DNA from: Saprospiraceae bacterium
GTDB lineage: Bacteria > Bacteroidota > Bacteroidia > Chitinophagales > Saprospiraceae
Direction of reading: 5' to 3'
Assembly: GCA_026982695.1 (NCBI GenBank)
Contig: JALSGS010000030.1
Location: forward strand, 1 to 64,000
DNA: 64,000 bases
In this document: piece after piece, positions 27,884-37,296 of the stretch
Layout of the letters: each line of letters begins with the position of its first letter
Position numbering within the stretch: the stretch's first letter is position 1
Made by a program: the position numbers and the translations under genes
Notes under the pieces: model-generated
Told to the model about the DNA's origin: nothing
Seen by the model: the letters and a program-made list of their open reading frames with translations, nothing else
Databases searched by the model: none

Positions 27884-28058
27884 AGCTTATTATAGGCTCG
27901 TGTAAGCAAGCTGTCTATATTGTAGCGTTATTTGATTATGTAGTACTGAAAATTTGGCTTTTGAGCTAATATGCAGGAAAAAATTCGTTTAACCTATTAA
28001 CAAATGAACATTTTTTCATAAATTACAGCCGTAATTGTTCACTAAAACTCTCGCACCT

Positions 28059-29474
28059 ATGGTTATCGAGCAAATCTATACCGGTTGTTTGGCCCAAGGG
28101 GCTTACTATATCGAAAGTGAAGGTGAAGCGGCTGTGATTGATCCGTTGCGGGAGCCGGATCCCTACATTGAGCGTGCAGCGCGTAGTGGTGCAAAGATCA
28201 AGTACATTTTTGAGACGCACTTCCACGCAGATTTCGTATCAGGGCATTTGGATTTGGCCAAGAAAACGGGAGCGACGATAGTATACGGTCCAGGTGCACA
28301 GACGGAATACGAAAAATACGAGGCTAAAGATGGTGAGAAGTTTCAGATCGGCAAGCTCACTATTGAGTTGTTGCACACGCCGGGGCACACATTAGAGAGC
28401 TCTTGCTACCTGTTGTATGACGAAAGCGGCAAGCCACATGCCCTGTTCTCGGGCGATACGCTCTTTATTGGCGATGTAGGCCGACCCGACTTAGCCCAGA
28501 AAAAGGGCTCGCTAACCAAGGAAGACCTGGCTGGCATGATGTACGATAGCCTGCACAACAAGATCATGCCTTTGCCCGACGATGTAATTGTCTATCCTGC
28601 CCATGGTGCGGGCTCGGCCTGCGGCAAAAACATGAGCAAAGAAACGTGGGACACCTTGGGCAATCAGAAGCGAACCAATTATGCCTTGCAGGCTCAGACG
28701 CGCGAAGAGTTTATTCAAAAAGTGACGGAAGGCTTGTTGCCGCCACCAGCTTATTTTGCGAAAAATGCACAGATCAACAAGAAGGGCTACAAGAGCTATT
28801 ACGAAGTGATGGCACAAGCTAAACCCCTGTCGGTGGAAGCATTTGAAACGGCTGCCAATGAGACGGGAGCAGTGGTGCTGGATGTGCGCGACAAATACGA
28901 GTTTGCCAAAGGCTTTATTCCCAATTCTATTTTCATTGGGCTAGATGGGCAGTTCGCTCCTTGGGTAGGAGCGCTCATTCCCGACTTGATGCAGCCCATT
29001 TTAGTGGTGGCACCCAAGGGTCGTGAGGAGGAAGCCGTGCGGCGCCTCTCGCGTGTTGGTTTCGACAACACTATTGGCTATCTGGAAGGTGGGTTCGAAG
29101 CTTGGCAAGCAGCAGGTAAAGAAGTAGACAGCCTTGAGTACGTAACGGCAGCAGCATTTGCCGAAAGGCTTAAAGAGGGAGTTGTCAAGCAGATCTTAGA
29201 CGTGCGCAAGCCTACAGAGTTTCAAGGAGAGCACGTGGAAGGTGCAGTGAACTTCCCACTCGACTTCATCAGCCAACGTATGAATGAAGTGAGCCCTAAT
29301 GAGGAATACTACTTGCACTGCCGGAGTGGCTATCGGAGCACGATTGCCTGTTCCATACTCAAGTCCAGAGGCTTTGACAAGGTCATTGACGTGATCGAAT
29401 CTTTTGACAAAATCAAAGAGGCAGGAGTGCCCGTGACGGATTATGTGTGCCCCTCTACAGTGAAGAAGGAATAA
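28059..29474 (+). CDS. Persulfide dioxygenase-rhodanese fusion (CstB-like MBL-fold protein)
   Basis: 471 residues from the ATG at 28059. The N-terminal metallo-beta-lactamase domain (about 1-250) has THFHADFVSGH near residue 53, the mononuclear iron site form found in persulfide dioxygenases, followed by HTPGHTLES, FSGDTLFIGDVGRPDL and VYPAHGAGSACG. Two rhodanese domains follow. The first (about 265-360) has no active cysteine (VVAPKGREEEA); the second (about 370-460) has Cys421 in HCRSGYRS. The layout resembles S. aureus CstB, which oxidises persulfides to sulfite and passes sulfur to give thiosulfate. It is the first gene of a sulfur-oxidation group. Exact products are inferred. Confidence 0.88.
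   Translation: MVIEQIYTGCLAQGAYYIESEGEAAVIDPLREPDPYIERAARSGAKIKYIFETHFHADFVSGHLDLAKKTGATIVYGPGAQTEYEKYEAKDGEKFQIGKLTIELLHTPGHTLESSCYLLYDESGKPHALFSGDTLFIGDVGRPDLAQKKGSLTKEDLAGMMYDSLHNKIMPLPDDVIVYPAHGAGSACGKNMSKETWDTLGNQKRTNYALQAQTREEFIQKVTEGLLPPPAYFAKNAQINKKGYKSYYEVMAQAKPLSVEAFETAANETGAVVLDVRDKYEFAKGFIPNSIFIGLDGQFAPWVGALIPDLMQPILVVAPKGREEEAVRRLSRVGFDNTIGYLEGGFEAWQAAGKEVDSLEYVTAAAFAERLKEGVVKQILDVRKPTEFQGEHVEGAVNFPLDFISQRMNEVSPNEEYYLHCRSGYRSTIACSILKSRGFDKVIDVIESFDKIKEAGVPVTDYVCPSTVKKE
29157..29169 (+). repeat. Iterated motif TTTGCCGAAAGGC, copy 5
   Basis: Perfect copy preceded by A in the persulfide dioxygenase gene, encoding Phe-Ala-Glu-Arg at the start of the second rhodanese domain. Confidence 0.85.
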
Positions 29475-29500
29475 CATAAGTGCAGCAATAAACTGAGGCA

Positions 29501-29529
29501 GGGGAAAAGGTTTTTCAGGTCTTTTCCCC
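29501..29529 (+). terminator. Hairpin after the persulfide dioxygenase gene
   Basis: GGGGAAAAG (29501-29509) pairs with CTTTTCCCC (29521-29529), nine perfect pairs, then CACTTTT. The T run is short, so it may be a partial terminator or an mRNA-stabilising hairpin that separates the first gene from the rest of the group. Confidence 0.5.
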
Positions 29530-29561
29530 CACTTTTAAGGACCTTTTTTGCTAAAGGATAT

Positions 29562-30764
29562 ATGGATCGCTATTGGGAAATCTTCGTAAATGGCTATACG
29601 GGTTACGCCCGTTATATGTGGCATGAGATCACGCATCCCAGCTGGCACAACTATTTTTATTGGCTCATTGGGGTATCATTGATCTTTTTTGTGCTCGAAG
29701 TGGTCATCCCTTGGCGCAAGAATCAGCCTATTCCGAGGAAGGACTTTTGGCTCGACGCCTTCTACATGTTCTTTAACTTCTTTCTCTTTTCCCTGGTGAT
29801 CTATAATGCAGCCTCTGATGTAGTCGTCAATCTATTCAACGACGCCATCAAATGGCTCAGTGGAGGTTTCAATTTGCAGGCTGTCAATCCGTTGCGCACT
29901 TGGCCTTATTGGGCTGTGTTGCTGGTGGGATTTGTGGTGCGCGACTTTATCCAATGGTGGACGCACCGGTTGCTGCATGCTAGCGAGTGGTTGTGGCAAT
30001 TTCACAAGGTACACCACTCGGTAGAGCAAATGGGCTTTGCTGCTCATTTGCGCTATCACTGGATGGAAAACGTAGTGTATCGCACGATTGAATACATTCC
30101 CTTGGCCTTGTTGGGCATTGGGCTGTACGACTTTTTCGTCATACACATCTTTGCCCTTACTTGGGGCCATTTCAACCATGCCAACATCAGCGTAGATGGG
30201 CGTGTTACCGGTGGTATTGTAGGGGCGCTGATCGGTATTGTGTTGAGTCAGGGGCTGCTGGATGTGCAGTTGTTTGATGGGCTTACGGTAGCAGGGCAAT
30301 TAGGGGTGTGGGGCGTGTCGGTGGCTGCAGGTGTGTGGCTGTTGGGCCCTTTCATGAAGGTGTTGTTCAACAGCCCAGAGATGCACATTTGGCATCATTC
30401 ATATGACCTGCCACCCGATATGCCCAAAGGTATCAATTTCGGCCTGACGCTGGCCATTTGGGACTACCTCTTTGGCACGGCCTATGTGCCGTGGTGCGGC
30501 CGAGACATACGCTTGGGCTTTCCAGGTGTGGAACAGTTCCCAAAGGACTTTGTACATCAAAACCTCTATGGCATTTGGTTACAGCCCAAAGAGGAGATAC
30601 GCCTGACTCCCAACCCACTGCCCCTAAAGGCTTCACTGAAACAGCCCGTACATTTGCCTGTAGATACTACTTGTGAGGCGCCTTCTGATGTCCAACCCCA
30701 ACAGACCAATCCGAAAGAGCAATCGAGATCTGACGTACATCAAAGCGTAGACTCAACTATTTGA
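29562..30764 (+). CDS. Sterol desaturase/fatty acid hydroxylase family membrane enzyme
   Basis: 400 residues with four or more membrane helices. The diiron histidine boxes of the superfamily are complete: HRLLH (about 137), HKVHH (about 150) and HIWHH (about 276), with extra His near residues 164 and 200. Such enzymes hydroxylate or desaturate lipids with molecular oxygen. The C-terminal 50 residues are polar, Gln/Ser/Thr-rich and probably disordered. It lies inside the sulfur gene group, 24 bp before the Fe-S subunit gene, yet has no obvious sulfur role; a link to sulfonolipid or membrane modification is only speculation. Confidence 0.85.
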   Translation: MDRYWEIFVNGYTGYARYMWHEITHPSWHNYFYWLIGVSLIFFVLEVVIPWRKNQPIPRKDFWLDAFYMFFNFFLFSLVIYNAASDVVVNLFNDAIKWLSGGFNLQAVNPLRTWPYWAVLLVGFVVRDFIQWWTHRLLHASEWLWQFHKVHHSVEQMGFAAHLRYHWMENVVYRTIEYIPLALLGIGLYDFFVIHIFALTWGHFNHANISVDGRVTGGIVGALIGIVLSQGLLDVQLFDGLTVAGQLGVWGVSVAAGVWLLGPFMKVLFNSPEMHIWHHSYDLPPDMPKGINFGLTLAIWDYLFGTAYVPWCGRDIRLGFPGVEQFPKDFVHQNLYGIWLQPKEEIRLTPNPLPLKASLKQPVHLPVDTTCEAPSDVQPQQTNPKEQSRSDVHQSVDSTI

Positions 30765-30788
30765 CCAACCAATCAAAGGAGACGTGCA

Positions 30789-32417
30789 ATGAGATATGGA
30801 TTTATCATCGACAACCGAAAGTGCATTGGTTGTCATGCCTGTACAACCGCCTGTAAGGCGGAGCATCAGGTGCCCATTGGGGTCAACCGTACATGGGTGA
30901 AATACACGGAAAAGGGCACCTTCCCCAATTCTAGGAGGGTTTTCAGCGTCATGCGGTGCAATCACTGCACGGATGCACCTTGCGTGGAAATTTGCCCAGT
31001 GGAGGCCTTATTTATACGTGACGATGGCATTGTCGATTTTGACAATCGCCGCTGTATTGGCTGCAAGTCGTGTATGCAGGCCTGCCCCTACGATGCGCTG
31101 TACATTGACCCTGAGACCAATACAGCTGCTAAATGCAACTACTGTGCACACCGCATCGATATCGGTTTGGAGCCAGCTTGCGTCAATGTTTGTCCTGAGC
31201 ATGCCATCATATCTGGCGATATGGACGATCCCAACTCGGAGATCTCTATCCTTTTGGGACGCGAGCAGGTGGTAGCGCGTAAAGTGAGCAAAGACACCAA
31301 GCCCAATTTGTTCTACATTGATGGCGACGAAGCGGCACTCGACCCATTGGAAGCACCTCGCGAAACCGATTACATGTGGAGCGAGCAGGCTACAGGTGTG
31401 GGCCATTACGCCAAAGCTGCTGAAGCACTGGCCTGGAGCAACGACAATGTGGTGGCAGCAGTGCTGGAAGCCTCGGGCTTGGATGAAGCAGAAGATGCGC
31501 CCAAAAAGTCTATTGATGTATTGTTAGGGGCTCACGGTCCAGAAAAAGCACGGCGTGCTTATGACGCTCCAGACAAAGGTATTTTGTGGGGTTGGGAAGT
31601 GTCGGGCTACGTGTTGACAAAAGCTATTGCGGCTGGTGCTTTTCTTATCGCTTTTCTGGGCTGGCTGACGGGCAAAAGCACGGCATTGGCAGCAGAAAAC
31701 CAATGGTGGACGCTGGGCCTTTCATTGGGCTTCCTCGGTGCTACAGGTCTGTTGTTGATCAAGGACTTAGATCGCCCCGACCGTTTCCTCTACGTATTGT
31801 TGCGGCCTCAGTGGCGCAGTTGGTTGGTCAAGGGCGGATATTCGATTACGCTCTATGGTGGCTTGCTCACACTTTGGGGCTTGAGCCTCTATTTTGGCTG
31901 GGAACAACTGATGCAACCGTTAATGTGGGTTACTGCCATCATGGCAGTGATAGTAGCCATTTATACGGCCTTTCTCTTTGCGCAAGCAAAGGGGCGCGAT
32001 TTCTGGCAGAGCCCTTCGTTAGCCTTGCACATGCTAGTGCACAGTGTGATGGCTGGTGCTGCGGCTTTGGCAATAGTAGGTTTACTATTGGGCGATGGTT
32101 CTGAGTGGATGGCCTTTTTGCGCAATGTGTTATTTGCCGCTATCGGCTTAAACCTGTTTACCATTGCCACTGAACTGATGACGACGCATCCCACTAAGGA
32201 AGCCCACTTCACCGTGACGATGATTACCAAGGGGCGCTATGGCAATCGCTTCTGGTGGGGCGCTATCGTCTTTGGCAATATTGTACCACTAGCTTTGCTC
32301 ATCTGGGGTGGTACCAATGCTTCTATCATGGCTGTAGCAGGGCTTATCGTGCTGATAGGCATTTACCTGACGGAAACCATTTGGGTAGAGGCGCCACAGC
32401 GCGTGCCATTGAGTTGA
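30789..32417 (+). CDS. Fusion of four-cluster ferredoxin subunit and NrfD-type membrane subunit (SoeB-SoeC-like)
   Basis: 542 residues. Residues 1-150 carry four [4Fe-4S] cysteine motifs (CIGCHACTTAC, CNHCTDAPCVEIC, CIGCKSCMQAC, CNYCAHR..CVNVC), the electron-transfer subunit of DMSO-reductase family complexes. After a charged linker (about 150-255), residues 270-535 contain about eight membrane helices of the NrfD/DmsC type with LLIKDLDRPDRF, the conserved quinone-site region. In most organisms these are two proteins, so this is a fused electron-transfer/anchor subunit. There is no export signal, pointing to a cytoplasm-facing enzyme as in SoeABC sulfite dehydrogenase. A real Shine-Dalgarno-like AAAGGAG precedes the ATG, uncommon in this phylum. 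Confidence 0.88.
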   Translation: MRYGFIIDNRKCIGCHACTTACKAEHQVPIGVNRTWVKYTEKGTFPNSRRVFSVMRCNHCTDAPCVEICPVEALFIRDDGIVDFDNRRCIGCKSCMQACPYDALYIDPETNTAAKCNYCAHRIDIGLEPACVNVCPEHAIISGDMDDPNSEISILLGREQVVARKVSKDTKPNLFYIDGDEAALDPLEAPRETDYMWSEQATGVGHYAKAAEALAWSNDNVVAAVLEASGLDEAEDAPKKSIDVLLGAHGPEKARRAYDAPDKGILWGWEVSGYVLTKAIAAGAFLIAFLGWLTGKSTALAAENQWWTLGLSLGFLGATGLLLIKDLDRPDRFLYVLLRPQWRSWLVKGGYSITLYGGLLTLWGLSLYFGWEQLMQPLMWVTAIMAVIVAIYTAFLFAQAKGRDFWQSPSLALHMLVHSVMAGAAALAIVGLLLGDGSEWMAFLRNVLFAAIGLNLFTIATELMTTHPTKEAHFTVTMITKGRYGNRFWWGAIVFGNIVPLALLIWGGTNASIMAVAGLIVLIGIYLTETIWVEAPQRVPLS

Positions 32418-32485
32418 TATTGGATTTTGCAAAAACTTGGAATTGATCACATTTTGGGCTTTTGCCATAAAAAAATAGCTGCCTC

Positions 32486-35374
32486 ATGAATAAAAAGAAA
32501 GTATCCTTTATAGAGCGCATGGCGGAAAAGTTGGGCATCATCCCTGACTTGCATAAGGGCGAGGAGGATGCACCTTTGCCACGCCTTACTGAGCCAGGTA
32601 AACTTACTCAATTTCCCGACCGGCTCGATGACTGGGAAGAATACGAGGCCAAAGCTTGGCCTGTGCGCAAAAAAAGGCGCTACACCATAGTGCCCACCAC
32701 CTGTTTCAACTGCGAGAGTGCCTGTGGCCTTACGGCCTACATCGACAAAGAAACCATGGAGGTACGCAAGCTGGAAGGAAACCCCTTCCATCCGGGCAGT
32801 CGCGGTCGTAACTGTGCCAAAGGGCCTGCTACCATTAATCAGCTCACTGATCCCGATCGCATCCTCTATCCCTTGAAGCGCGGAGGCAAGCGTGGCGAAG
32901 GAAAATGGGAACGCGTCAGTTGGGAAGAAGTTTTGGAAGACATTGCAGGTCGCATCCGGAAGGCTTTGCAAGAGAACCGCCACAATGAAATTGCCTATCA
33001 CGTAGGGCGCCCTGGGCACGAAGGTTACATGGATCGCGTGTTGAAAGCTTGGGGCATAGATGGCCATAACTCGCACACGAATATCTGTTCGTCAGGTGCG
33101 CGCTTTGGCTATAGCATCTGGTATGGCTATGACCGCCCCTCGCCTGACCATGCCAACGCCAAGTTCATCCTATTGGTGTCGGCACACCTGGAGAGTGGCC
33201 ACTACTTCAACCCGCATGCCCAGCGCATCATTGAGGGCAAAATGAAGGGGGCCAAGCTAGCAGTAATGGATCCACGCTTGAGCAACACGGCCAGCATGGC
33301 CGATTACTGGATGCCTACTTATCCGGGCTCCGAAGCTGCAGCCCTTTTGGCTATGGCCAAAATCATCATTGATGAAGGGCTGTATAATCGCGAGTTTTTG
33401 GAAGACTGGGTCAACTGGCAGCAATACCTCAAGGCGCGCCATCCAGATGTGGAGGTGACTTTTGAAAACTTCATCGCTAAGATGAGCCAGGAGTATGCCG
33501 AGTTCACGCCTGAATTTGCTGAAAAGGAAACAGGTGTGCCGGCTGAAACGATTGTTGAAGTAGCTCGGGGTATTGGACAGGCTGGCACGCGCTTCGCTTC
33601 ACACAACTGGCGTAGTGCTGCTTCGGGTAACCTCGGCGGTTGGTGTGTGAGCCGTGCGCTTCACTTCTTACAGGTACTCACGGGCAGTGTAGGAACACCT
33701 GGCGGTACCTCGCCTAATGCTTGGAACAAGTTCAAGCCTACTTTCTTTGACAATCCGCCTCCACAAAAGTGGTGGAATGAGCTGCACTTCCCCAAGGAGT
33801 ATCCGTTGGCTTTCTTCGAGATGAGCTTCCTGTTACCACATATGCTCAAGGAAGGCCGTGGTAAGCTCGATGTGTACTTCACGCGTGTGTTTAATCCCGT
33901 GTGGACTTATCCTGATGGCTTTAGTTGGATTGAAGTCTTGCAGGACGAAAGCAAAATCGGCTTGCATGTAGCTTTAACGCCTACTTGGAACGAGACGGCG
34001 TTCTTTGCCGACTACGTCTTGCCCATGGGCTTGGCTTCCGAACGCCACGACATCAATAGTTATGCGACGCATGGTGGTACGTGGGTGGCCTTCCGTCAGC
34101 CTGTCTTGCGCGAAGCTGCACGACGCATGGGCAAGCAGGTGACGTTCACCTACGAAGTCAATCCAGGCGAGGTATGGGAGGAAGATGAATTCTGGATTCA
34201 GCTCAGCGCGCGCATTGATCCCGATGGCTCAATGGGCATTCGCAAGCACTTTGAATCGCCCTATCGCAAGGGTGAGATCATTAACATCGACGAGTACTAT
34301 CAGTACATCTTCGAGCACACGCCTGGCTTGCCAGAGGCAGCCAAGAAGGAAGGGCTAAGCGAACTGGAATACATGCGCAAGTATGGTGCTTTTGAAGTGG
34401 AAAAACACAGCTACCAAAAGCACTTGCGCGAGCTGACGCCTGAAGAGCTCGAAGGCTCCGAAACGAATCCAGAAACTGGCGTGATCACTAAGAATGGCAA
34501 GGCCATTGGTGTAGTGGTGCGTGGAGTGGCGCGCGTAGGCTTCCCCACGCCATCGCGCAAGAACGAGTTTTACTCCCAGACAATGGTCGATTGGGGATGG
34601 CCCGAGTACGCCATTCCGTGTTACATCAAAAGTCACATACACCCCGAACGGCTCGACAAAGAGAAGGGAGAATACTGCTTGGTACCCACATTCCGCTTGC
34701 CTACACTCATCCACTCGCGTTCGGGTAATGCCAAGTGGCTGGCCGAAATCTCGAACCGAAATCCCATTTGGATGCACCCCAAAGATGCCGCGCGCTGGGG
34801 CTTCAAAACAGGTGACTTGGTGCGCATCAATACTGATATCGGCTACTTTATCGATAAAGTGTGGGTTACTGAGGCCATCCGACCCGGCGTCGTGGCCTGT
34901 TCGCACCACTTAGGGCGCTGGCGCCGCAAGCAAGATCAAGGAAACCGATGGGCTACCAGTGTAGTGCATATAGAAAATGACGGAAAGGGAGGCTGGAAGA
35001 TGAAGACCATAGAAGGTATCAAGCCCTTTGAGAGCTCCGATCCCGACTCGAAACGCATCTTCTGGCGCGATGGAGGCGTACACCAAAATATTACACATGC
35101 TGTGCATCCCGATCCCATTAGTGGTATGCACTGCTGGCATCAGCGCGTGCGTATCGAGCGACCGCGGCCTGGCGATGAGTACGGTGATATCTTCGTGGAT
35201 ACCAAAAAGTCGTTTGAGAACTACAAAGAATGGCTCAAGATGACGCGCCCGGCACCAGGCCCGGGGGGATTGAGACGCCCATTATGGATGCCACGTGCTT
35301 TGCGACCCCGCGACGAAGCTTTTTATGTAGATTGGGATCCCGTGGCAGAAAAGCGCACGGGCAAGATAGACTGA
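32486..35374 (+). CDS. Molybdopterin oxidoreductase catalytic subunit (SoeA-like sulfite dehydrogenase candidate)
   Basis: 962 residues, DMSO reductase superfamily. Cys73, Cys76, Cys80 and Cys110 (CFNCESACG and GRNCAKG) form the N-terminal [4Fe-4S] site. The likely Mo ligand is Cys201 in TNICSSGAR. MGD-binding segments such as VMDPRLSNTASMADYWMPTYPGSEAA and the C-terminal molydopterin-dinucleotide domain (WMHPKDAARWGFKTGDLVRINT) follow. No twin-arginine signal is present, so it works in the cytoplasm, as in SoeABC. Together with the fused partner just upstream it probably oxidises sulfite to sulfate and reduces quinone. Thiosulfate, tetrathionate or polysulfide chemistry is possible for this superfamily; the persulfide dioxygenase and SulP neighbours favour sulfite. 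Confidence 0.87.
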   Translation: MNKKKVSFIERMAEKLGIIPDLHKGEEDAPLPRLTEPGKLTQFPDRLDDWEEYEAKAWPVRKKRRYTIVPTTCFNCESACGLTAYIDKETMEVRKLEGNPFHPGSRGRNCAKGPATINQLTDPDRILYPLKRGGKRGEGKWERVSWEEVLEDIAGRIRKALQENRHNEIAYHVGRPGHEGYMDRVLKAWGIDGHNSHTNICSSGARFGYSIWYGYDRPSPDHANAKFILLVSAHLESGHYFNPHAQRIIEGKMKGAKLAVMDPRLSNTASMADYWMPTYPGSEAAALLAMAKIIIDEGLYNREFLEDWVNWQQYLKARHPDVEVTFENFIAKMSQEYAEFTPEFAEKETGVPAETIVEVARGIGQAGTRFASHNWRSAASGNLGGWCVSRALHFLQVLTGSVGTPGGTSPNAWNKFKPTFFDNPPPQKWWNELHFPKEYPLAFFEMSFLLPHMLKEGRGKLDVYFTRVFNPVWTYPDGFSWIEVLQDESKIGLHVALTPTWNETAFFADYVLPMGLASERHDINSYATHGGTWVAFRQPVLREAARRMGKQVTFTYEVNPGEVWEEDEFWIQLSARIDPDGSMGIRKHFESPYRKGEIINIDEYYQYIFEHTPGLPEAAKKEGLSELEYMRKYGAFEVEKHSYQKHLRELTPEELEGSETNPETGVITKNGKAIGVVVRGVARVGFPTPSRKNEFYSQTMVDWGWPEYAIPCYIKSHIHPERLDKEKGEYCLVPTFRLPTLIHSRSGNAKWLAEISNRNPIWMHPKDAARWGFKTGDLVRINTDIGYFIDKVWVTEAIRPGVVACSHHLGRWRRKQDQGNRWATSVVHIENDGKGGWKMKTIEGIKPFESSDPDSKRIFWRDGGVHQNITHAVHPDPISGMHCWHQRVRIERPRPGDEYGDIFVDTKKSFENYKEWLKMTRPAPGPGGLRRPLWMPRALRPRDEAFYVDWDPVAEKRTGKID

Positions 35375-35505
35375 ATGATCGTATGAGTTTCGGATAAGTG
35401 CGAGGTGACAGTGTAACTACTGTCACCTTTGCGTTTTGTGGCAAAGTTTCATTTTTGCCCAAAGGCAGTGCCGCCATTTTTTGTTTACTTCTGCACCTCA
35501 AGACT

Positions 35506-37281
35506 ATGGCTACTTCTACAGGTGTTTCTCTGAAGCGTTTTTTCCCATTTCTCACATGGTTGCCCCAGGTTAACCGCCAAACTTTGCGTGATGATCTAAT
35601 TGCGGGCCTGACGGGCACAATTATCAGCCTGCCACAAGGTGTGGCTTTTGCCATTATTGCGGGTATGCCGCCCATTTATGGGCTGTACAGCGCTATGGTG
35701 ATGCCGATCATTACGGCACTATTTGGTTCGTCTTGGCACATGATTACGGGGCCTGCTACAGCTATTTCCATAGTCGTTTTTTCGGCCATCAGCCCACATG
35801 CCGAACCGGGTACACAGGCCTTTGTGGAGTTGGCCTTTGTGTTGACCTTTGTGGTGGGTGTCATTCAGCTGGTGATGGGTGCTGCCCGCTTGGGTACGCT
35901 TGTCAACTTTGTTTCGCATACGGTGGTGATTGGCTTTACCGCGGGGGCAGGGGTACTCATTGCGGCTAAGCAGCTGAAAAACGTCTTTGACCTGCCAGTA
36001 CCGCAAGGTGCTTCTTTTTTTGGCATTTTGCAACAGGTGATCGGCCAGATTGGCCAGTCGAACTGGTATGCCTTTGCTATTGCAATGATCACGCTGTTTA
36101 GTGCCATTCTGCTCAAGCGTTTTTGGCCTAAACTGCCACATATGCTGTTGGGCATGATTATCGGCAGTGTAGCAGCTTACTTCATAGGTATTGAATCACA
36201 TGGAATTAAGGTAGTAGGCAAGATGCCTGCACACTTACCCCCTTTCCATATGCCCCAGCTGAGCTGGAGTAACATTCAGCTGTTGGCACCCAACGCCTTT
36301 GCCTTAGCACTGTTGGGGCTGATCGAGGCGGTAGCTATCGCGCGGGCTATAGCCTCTTATTCACATCAACGCATTAATGCCAATCAGGAATTTATAGGGC
36401 AAGGTTTAGCCAATACGATTGGCAGTTTCTTCAGCTCGTTTGCGGGCTCGGGCTCTTTTACTCGTTCAGGTGTCAACTTTCAGGCGGGCGCGCGTACACC
36501 TTTAGCAGCCATTTTTGCAGCTGTGTTTTTAGCACTCACCTTGATGTTTGTAGCGCCTCTGGGTGATTACTTGCCCATTTCGGCAATGGGAGGTATCATC
36601 TTGCTGGTAGCTTACAACCTTATTGATGTAAAGCACATCCGCACGATCTTACAGGCCAGCAAGACCGAAACAGCGGTATTGTTGATTACGGCGTTGTCTA
36701 CGATCTTCCTCAACCTGGAATTTGCCATTTATGTAGGGATCATATTTTCACTCTTCTTCTATTTGATGCGCACCTCTTCACCGCATATTACTCGATTGGC
36801 ACCTGATCCAAAAGATGGGCGGCGACTGGTCAATATCAAGCGTTTTCCTCAGGTTAAGGAATGTCCTCAAGTAGCTATTGTGCGTATCGATGGATCGTTG
36901 TATTTTGGAGCAGTGGAGCGCGTAGCTGACTACTTTCAGGAACTTGCAGAAGAGGGTGTGCGTGTAGTGTTGTTAGTCGCGCAGGGTATCAACTTTGTCG
37001 ACTTGACCGGTGCGGAGTGGTTGGAGCGCGAGGTGCACAAGTGGCAGCAGCGCGGCGGGGATTTCTTGATCATGGGGCTCAAACAAGTGGCTCAGGATGT
37101 ATTAGTCAAAGGTGGCTTTCGCCAAAAAATTGGGGAATCTCGGTTTTTGGCCACCAAAAAGGAAGGTATTGCAGCATTGTTTGAGCGAGGATTAATAGAT
37201 GCTGGAGTGTGTAAATGCTGTACGGCACGTGTGTTTGAGGAATGTGCCGATATGCCGGCCCCTGCTGCAACAACTTCTTGA
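35506..37281 (+). CDS. SulP-family anion transporter with STAS domain
   Basis: 591 residues from the ATG at 35506 (MATSTGVSLKRFFPFLTWL); an upstream frame covers the intergenic region. Residues 1-430 contain the SulP membrane domain (AGLTGTIISLPQGVAFAIIAGMPPIYGLYSAM signature, GSGSFTRSGVNFQAGARTP loop). Residues about 450-560 are a STAS domain (VAIVRIDGSLYFGAVERVADYF, FVDLTGAEWLE). SulP proteins carry sulfate, bicarbonate or related anions. Next to a sulfite-oxidising complex, sulfate export is a reasonable inference. An unusual Cys-rich tail (CKCCTARVFEEC) follows STAS. Confidence 0.9.
   Translation: MATSTGVSLKRFFPFLTWLPQVNRQTLRDDLIAGLTGTIISLPQGVAFAIIAGMPPIYGLYSAMVMPIITALFGSSWHMITGPATAISIVVFSAISPHAEPGTQAFVELAFVLTFVVGVIQLVMGAARLGTLVNFVSHTVVIGFTAGAGVLIAAKQLKNVFDLPVPQGASFFGILQQVIGQIGQSNWYAFAIAMITLFSAILLKRFWPKLPHMLLGMIIGSVAAYFIGIESHGIKVVGKMPAHLPPFHMPQLSWSNIQLLAPNAFALALLGLIEAVAIARAIASYSHQRINANQEFIGQGLANTIGSFFSSFAGSGSFTRSGVNFQAGARTPLAAIFAAVFLALTLMFVAPLGDYLPISAMGGIILLVAYNLIDVKHIRTILQASKTETAVLLITALSTIFLNLEFAIYVGIIFSLFFYLMRTSSPHITRLAPDPKDGRRLVNIKRFPQVKECPQVAIVRIDGSLYFGAVERVADYFQELAEEGVRVVLLVAQGINFVDLTGAEWLEREVHKWQQRGGDFLIMGLKQVAQDVLVKGGFRQKIGESRFLATKKEGIAALFERGLIDAGVCKCCTARVFEECADMPAPAATTS
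37114..37128 (-). repeat. Sister iterated motif TTTTTGGCGAAAGCC, copy C
   Basis: Perfect copy on the minus strand in the SulP gene; the coding strand reads Gly-Phe-Arg-Gln-Lys, a different frame from copy B. Confidence 0.7.
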
Positions 37282-37296
37282 TTTTTTGGGCCTGTA

